Source: JALZHR01 sp036388475 (lineage in GTDB: Bacteria > Acidobacteriota > Blastocatellia > Pyrinomonadales > Pyrinomonadaceae). Taken from it: a stretch of DNA of 64,000 bases. The stretch lies in NCBI GenBank assembly GCA_036388475.1, contig DASVRT010000038.1, positions 15,405-79,404 of the forward strand. Direction: 5' to 3'. The translations under genes and the position numbers were made by a program. Below the pieces are notes generated by a model that saw nothing but the letters and a program-made list of their open reading frames with translations, was not told where the DNA came from and did not search any database. The number at the start of each line of letters is the position of its first letter. Position 1 is the first letter of the stretch. Shown in pieces: positions 60,737-64,000 of the stretch.

Positions 60737-61090
60737 AAACAGATAAGATACAAGCCTCGAAAGGCAAAAGTAAAAAGTAAAACGGCAAAAAGCAAGCTCG
60801 GACTGCCGGTTTCCGGGCGACGACGGCGAAAATTTTAAATTTCCGACAACCGCCGCCGCGCAAAAGACAACTAAATACTTTGGACATTTTACGATTTACG
60901 CCGTGTAATGTTAAAATCGCGGTTTGCTGGAAAAGACAGAAACTCGCCTGTCGGGCGAGCGTTGTTGATTCAAAACTCAAAATTCAAAATTAAACTTTTT
61001 GCGCTTTGCATTTTCCGTTTTGCATTTTCCGCCCCGGTAAAACAAGTTTCTGTCATCCGATTCCAATTTTCTTAAAACAGGTAGTAAAAA
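60737..61090. other. Divergent intergenic region with heptamer words
   Basis: 354 bp between the TerC and PpiD-like start codons. Three repeats are visible: GGCAAAA, GTAAAAA, GTAAAAC, GGCAAAA (60762-60789); TTCAAAA, CTCAAAA, TTCAAAA (60969-60989); and TTTGCAT, TTTCCGT, TTTGCAT, TTTCCGC (61005-61032). Promoters of both genes must be here but none stands out. An extra 85-aa minus-strand frame (60723-60980) is not supported. Confidence 0.5.
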
Positions 61091-63070
61091 ATGCTTAAGT
61101 TTTTCAGTCGTTTAGAAAAAACCAGAAATATCGTCATCCTGATTTTCGGGCTTCTGCTGGTTTTCAGTATGGTCTTTTTCGGCGCGTCGATAATCGGCAC
61201 CGGAAATAATACGGCAGTTTCCGCCGGCAGCACCGAAACCGTCGCCAAAGTCGGCAGCGAATCGGTGACGATCGGCGAGCTTGTCCGGCAGAAAGAAAAT
61301 CTCAGCCAGATGTACGGCGGTCGCGCGCCGGCAAGCAAGCTTCTGCTGGACGGAATGATTAGCCAGCGCATCGTCCGGCAGGAAGCCGAGCGGCTCGGCT
61401 TATCGGCGTCCGATGCGGAAGTCGCCGCATCGATTCGCGAGCAAAACAAATCGCCGGACGGCAAGCCGCTCGATATATCGCGTTACGAGCAGAACGTGAC
61501 CGAGCAATACGGCAGCGTCCGGGCTTACGAAGAAACCGTGCGCGACAGTTTAAGCGGGCAGAAGCTGCGCGCCTTTATCACGTCGGGCGTGACGGTTTCC
61601 GAACAGGAAGTGCTGGATGATTTTAAAAAGCGCAACACCAAATTCGATTTGAGCTACGTGCCGGTCAGCGTCGCCGATTTGGCGCAAGCCATCAAGCCGA
61701 CCGACGCGGAATTAGAGGATTTTTTCAACCGCAACAAAGGCAATTATTATATTTCCGAGCCGCAGAAAAAGATTCGCTACGTTTTTCTGAGCACTTCCCA
61801 AATCGGCGCGAAGATGTCGATTCCCGACGCCGATTTGAAAGCCGAGTACGACAAATTGCCGGAAGACAAGCGAAACGCCGGCGTGCAGGCGCAGCAGATT
61901 GTTTTGCGCATTGCCAAGCCGGAATTTGACGCGCAAATTTTGGAAAAAGCCAATCAAATCGTCGAGCGCGCCCGCAGCGGCGAAGGCGGAAAAATTTCCG
62001 AGCAGGCTTTCGGCGAATTGGCGCAGGGTCAATCCGAAGACCCGAACACCGCGCGAACGGGCGGAAAACTCCCGCGTCCCGTCACCCAAAACCCGAATAA
62101 TCCGACCGACCCGCTGCAACGTCTTTTGACGATGCAGGAAGGCGAAATCACCGAACCGATTAAATTCGGCGAAAAATATTACATCCTGCGGCGCGGCGCG
62201 GTCGTTCCGAAACCGTTCGAAGACGCGAAAAAGGAACTCGAAGTCAGCCTCCGCAATCGCCGCGCTTATACGGTTGCCGCCGAGCTCGCGCAAAAGGTCG
62301 CCGATGATTTGAAGCAAACGAAAAATGTCGAGGCGACGGCGCAAAAATTTGCCGCCGAAGCGAATATGAGCGTCAAGGAGATGGTGCGCGAAACAGGTTT
62401 TGTCAAAACGGGCGACGAAGTGGAAAACGTCGGCATCTCGCCGCAGTTCGAAGAAGGCATCAAGACTCTGGAAAATCAGAACGACGTCGGCGACAAAATC
62501 CCGATTAAAGACGGTTTCGGCGTCCCGCTGCTGGTCGAAAAAAGAGAGCCGCGCGACGAGACTTTTGAAGAGGCGAAAAACAAGGTCGCCGAAGCCGTGA
62601 AGCTGGAAAAAGCGCGCACGCAGGTCGAGCAAATCGCTAAAGACATTGCGGCGGGCTCAGGCAGCGTGGAAGCAATCAATGCCGCCGCGCAATCGAAAGG
62701 CTTGAAAGCGCAGGAATCCAAGAGCTTTATCATCGGCTCGCCGCTCGGACAAGGACCGTCAGCCGCGACCAGCGAGGAACTGGAAAACGCCATTTATGCG
62801 CTGAAAGCGGGCGAAGTTTCCAAAACGCCGATTAAAGTCGGCGACAACTGGTATGTCGTCGGCGTCGCGAAACGCGAAGAAGCCAATATGGAAGAATTTG
62901 CCAAACAGCGCGACCAGCTTTTGCAATCGTCGCTTCAGCAAAAACGCGGGCAGGTTTTTTCCGATTATCTGGAAGACATCCGCCGCCGGATGGAAGCGAG
63001 CCAGCAAATCAAGATTTACAAGGATGCGCTGAATAAAGTCGACGGCATGGACGCCGACGCGGACGCGTAA
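61091..63070 (+). CDS. PpiD/SurA-type periplasmic peptidyl-prolyl isomerase
   Basis: 659 aa, membrane anchored by one helix (residues about 12-36, IVILIFGLLLVFSMVFFGAS). A SurA_N-like chaperone part (ASKLLLDGMISQRIVRQEAE) follows. Residues about 265-375 are a parvulin rotamase (AGVQAQQIVLRIAKPEFDAQ, then FGELAQGQSEDPNTARTGGK and GEITEPIKFGEKYYILRR). A second, more diverged rotamase-like region lies near 560-620 (ALKAGEVSKTPIKVGDNWYV). The layout is that of PpiD, which helps fold exported proteins at the inner membrane. It matches an organism that exports many beta-rich proteins. Confidence 0.85.
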   Translation: MLKFFSRLEKTRNIVILIFGLLLVFSMVFFGASIIGTGNNTAVSAGSTETVAKVGSESVTIGELVRQKENLSQMYGGRAPASKLLLDGMISQRIVRQEAERLGLSASDAEVAASIREQNKSPDGKPLDISRYEQNVTEQYGSVRAYEETVRDSLSGQKLRAFITSGVTVSEQEVLDDFKKRNTKFDLSYVPVSVADLAQAIKPTDAELEDFFNRNKGNYYISEPQKKIRYVFLSTSQIGAKMSIPDADLKAEYDKLPEDKRNAGVQAQQIVLRIAKPEFDAQILEKANQIVERARSGEGGKISEQAFGELAQGQSEDPNTARTGGKLPRPVTQNPNNPTDPLQRLLTMQEGEITEPIKFGEKYYILRRGAVVPKPFEDAKKELEVSLRNRRAYTVAAELAQKVADDLKQTKNVEATAQKFAAEANMSVKEMVRETGFVKTGDEVENVGISPQFEEGIKTLENQNDVGDKIPIKDGFGVPLLVEKREPRDETFEEAKNKVAEAVKLEKARTQVEQIAKDIAAGSGSVEAINAAAQSKGLKAQESKSFIIGSPLGQGPSAATSEELENAIYALKAGEVSKTPIKVGDNWYVVGVAKREEANMEEFAKQRDQLLQSSLQQKRGQVFSDYLEDIRRRMEASQQIKIYKDALNKVDGMDADADA

Positions 63071-63078
63071 GAGTTAAG

Positions 63079-63134
63079 GAAAAAGTAAAAGACAAAAGGC
63101 AAAAGGAATTCTTTTCTTTTTGCCTTTTGCCTTT
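63079..63134. repeat. Inverted heptamer repeat (AAAAGGC / GCCTTTT)
   Basis: GGAAAAA, GTAAAAG, ACAAAAG, GCAAAAG run to 63106, then the complementary CTTTTTGCCTTTTGCCTTTC follows to 63134. The two arms can pair. It lies just after the PpiD-like gene. Confidence 0.75.
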
Positions 63135-63181
63135 CTTAGGCAGAAACGCGACGGCTATTCTGCCTTTGCGTATTCTAAAAC

Positions 63182-63221
63182 AAAAAAGACGCGGAGAGTT
63201 TTCAAGCTCCGCGTCTTTTTT
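63182..63221. terminator. Bidirectional terminator
   Basis: AAAAAAGACGCGGAG (63182-63196) pairs perfectly with CTCCGCGTCTTTTTT (63207-63221) around a 10-bp loop, between the convergent PpiD-like and livF genes. Confidence 0.9.
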
Positions 63222-63239
63222 GTTTCTACACCGTAAAAA

Positions 63240-63944
63240 TTATTCCCCTAAATAAGCTTCCTTGACGCGCGGGTCGTTTGCCAGCGTTTTCGAATCGCCT
63301 TCCATGATTATTCTGCCGGTTTCCAGAACATAGGCGCGGTCGGAATGACGCAACGCGGCGTTGGCGTTTTGCTCGACCAGCAGGATGGTCGTGCCTTCGC
63401 CGCGAATTTCGTCAATCGCTGCAAAAATCGTGTGCACGACCAGCGGCGCAAGCCCGAGCGAAGGCTCATCGAGAAGCAAAAGACGCGGGCGCGACATCAG
63501 CGCGCGCGCCATCGCCAGCATTTGCTGCTCGCCGCCCGAAAGAGTTCCGGCTTTCTGCTGCTCGCGTTCCTTCAGACGCGGAAACATCGCAAAGCCGCGC
63601 TCCATATCCTTGGCAATGCCGGCTTTGTCCTTGCGGATATAGGCGCCCATTTCCAGATTTTCGCGGACGCTCAGATTGGCGAAAACGCCGCGACCTTCGG
63701 GCGACATCACCATTCCCATCGGCACGAGCCGGTGCGTCGCCATCCCGTTGATTTCCTTGCCTTCATAGATGACGCGACCCACTTTCGGTTCGAGCAATCC
63801 GGTAATGGTGCGCAGCGTCGTCGTTTTGCCCGCGCCGTTCGCGCCGATTAAAGTCACGACTTCGCCCTGTTCGACGTGCAGTGAAATATCGGTTAAGGCT
63901 TCGATGGCGCCGTAACTGACTGATACGTTTTCTAAAGTAAGCAT
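63240..63944 (-). CDS. livF: ABC transporter ATP-binding protein, branched-chain amino acid (LivF)
   Basis: 234 aa. Walker A is LIGANGAGKTTTLRTITGLL, the signature is TLSGGEQQMLAMARALMSRP, Walker B is LLLLDEPSLGLAPLVVHTIF, and the switch His region is TTILLVEQNANAALRHSDRA. TGLLEPKVGRVIYEGKEING and HRLVPMGMVMSPEGRGVFAN identify the LivF subfamily. It is one of two ATPases of a Liv-type importer. LivG, LivH, LivM and the binding protein would lie beyond the right edge of the window. Confidence 0.9.
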   Translation of the reverse strand: MLTLENVSVSYGAIEALTDISLHVEQGEVVTLIGANGAGKTTTLRTITGLLEPKVGRVIYEGKEINGMATHRLVPMGMVMSPEGRGVFANLSVRENLEMGAYIRKDKAGIAKDMERGFAMFPRLKEREQQKAGTLSGGEQQMLAMARALMSRPRLLLLDEPSLGLAPLVVHTIFAAIDEIRGEGTTILLVEQNANAALRHSDRAYVLETGRIIMEGDSKTLANDPRVKEAYLGE

Positions 63945-63952
63945 AAAAAAGT

Positions 63953-63980
63953 GGTCGGCGGTCGGTGGTCGGCGGTCAGC
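63953..63980. repeat. Heptamer tandem repeat (GGTCGGC type)
   Basis: Four 7-bp words, GGTCGGC, GGTCGGT, GGTCGGC and GGTCAGC, just upstream of livF. A fifth partial word follows near the window end. Confidence 0.8.
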
Positions 63981-64000
63981 CGGTCGTTGCGCTTTATCTG

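Noticed and set aside
60737..61090. yybP-ykoY manganese riboswitch upstream of the TerC gene
   Set aside because: Looked for the conserved loops on the minus strand; only heptamer words were seen.
1..64000. tRNA, rRNA, transposase, integrase or phage genes
   Set aside because: None could be recognised on either strand by motif or structure.

Overview
The window looks like chromosome of an Acidobacteriota member of the class Blastocatellia (Pyrinomonadaceae-like). This is inferred from gene content, not from a marker gene. Pointers are secreted proteins that join CHRD and FG-GAP repeats through Pro-Ser-rich linkers, an ECF sigma / CHAT-TPR / S8 protease neighbourhood, DUF1501 and DUF1800 proteins, BlaI with M56 regulators, tandem POT transporters and many SurA/BON/LysM envelope proteins. 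No rRNA, tRNA, integrase, transposase, CRISPR array or phage gene was seen.

Layout. 1-13923 (+) is a cell-surface glycan locus: carbamoyltransferase (cut by the window edge), polytopic GT-C-like protein, glutamine-dependent amidotransferase, two methyltransferases, sugar-1-phosphate nucleotidylyltransferase, 2OG-Fe(II) oxygenase, RmlC-like cupin, glycosyltransferase, a WecA-type phosphosugar transferase fused to the front half of a FlaA1/CapD-type protein, a TPR protein and an O-antigen ligase/polymerase. 14020-14292 is a 21-bp tandem array. 14376-17121 (-) holds secreted proteins of unknown function. 17122-18121 (-) is a STAS plus RsbW-like kinase pair. 18183-20168 (+) is aroA-aroK. 20360-21887 (+) is a BON lipoprotein, a Kbp-like BON-LysM protein and a secreted protein. 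21943-25552 (-) is a translationally coupled beta-lactam-response type operon: DUF4440-OXA, BlaI, and an M56 protein with a deacetylase-like tail, with a palindromic candidate operator upstream. 25682-28018 (+) is nadB and a DUF3574 protein. 28109-31344 (-) is two POT peptide transporters. 31681-33728 (+) is a DUF4328 protein and a cupin-like protein. 33945-42993 (-) is CHRD/FG-GAP, S8 subtilase, CHAT-TPR, a small beta-rich protein, an ECF sigma factor and a CHRD fragment. 43382-45700 (+) is a GHL10 glycosidase. 45804-49824 (-) is pgl, xth, M20 peptidase, a secreted protein and an S1/P1 nuclease. 50490-54924 is DUF1501 and DUF1800, split by an opposed 2OG oxygenase. 55166-60736 is a secreted protein, LarA, CDF transporter, FecR protein and TerC. 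61091-63944 is a PpiD/SurA isomerase and a LivF ATPase.

The most unusual material is: (1) the OXA/BlaI/M56 operon, in which the M56 protein carries a deacetylase-like domain with altered catalytic motifs where BlaR1 has its penicillin sensor; (2) the ECF/CHAT-TPR/S8 neighbourhood; (3) three intergenic arrays of degenerate 20-21-bp tandem units with unrelated sequences; (4) a dispersed set of heptamer tandem repeats, one of which lies inside the nadB reading frame and others of which supply or flank stop codons; (5) the WecA-FlaA1 fusion; and (6) a CDF transporter with no ATG/GTG/TTG codon at its expected start.
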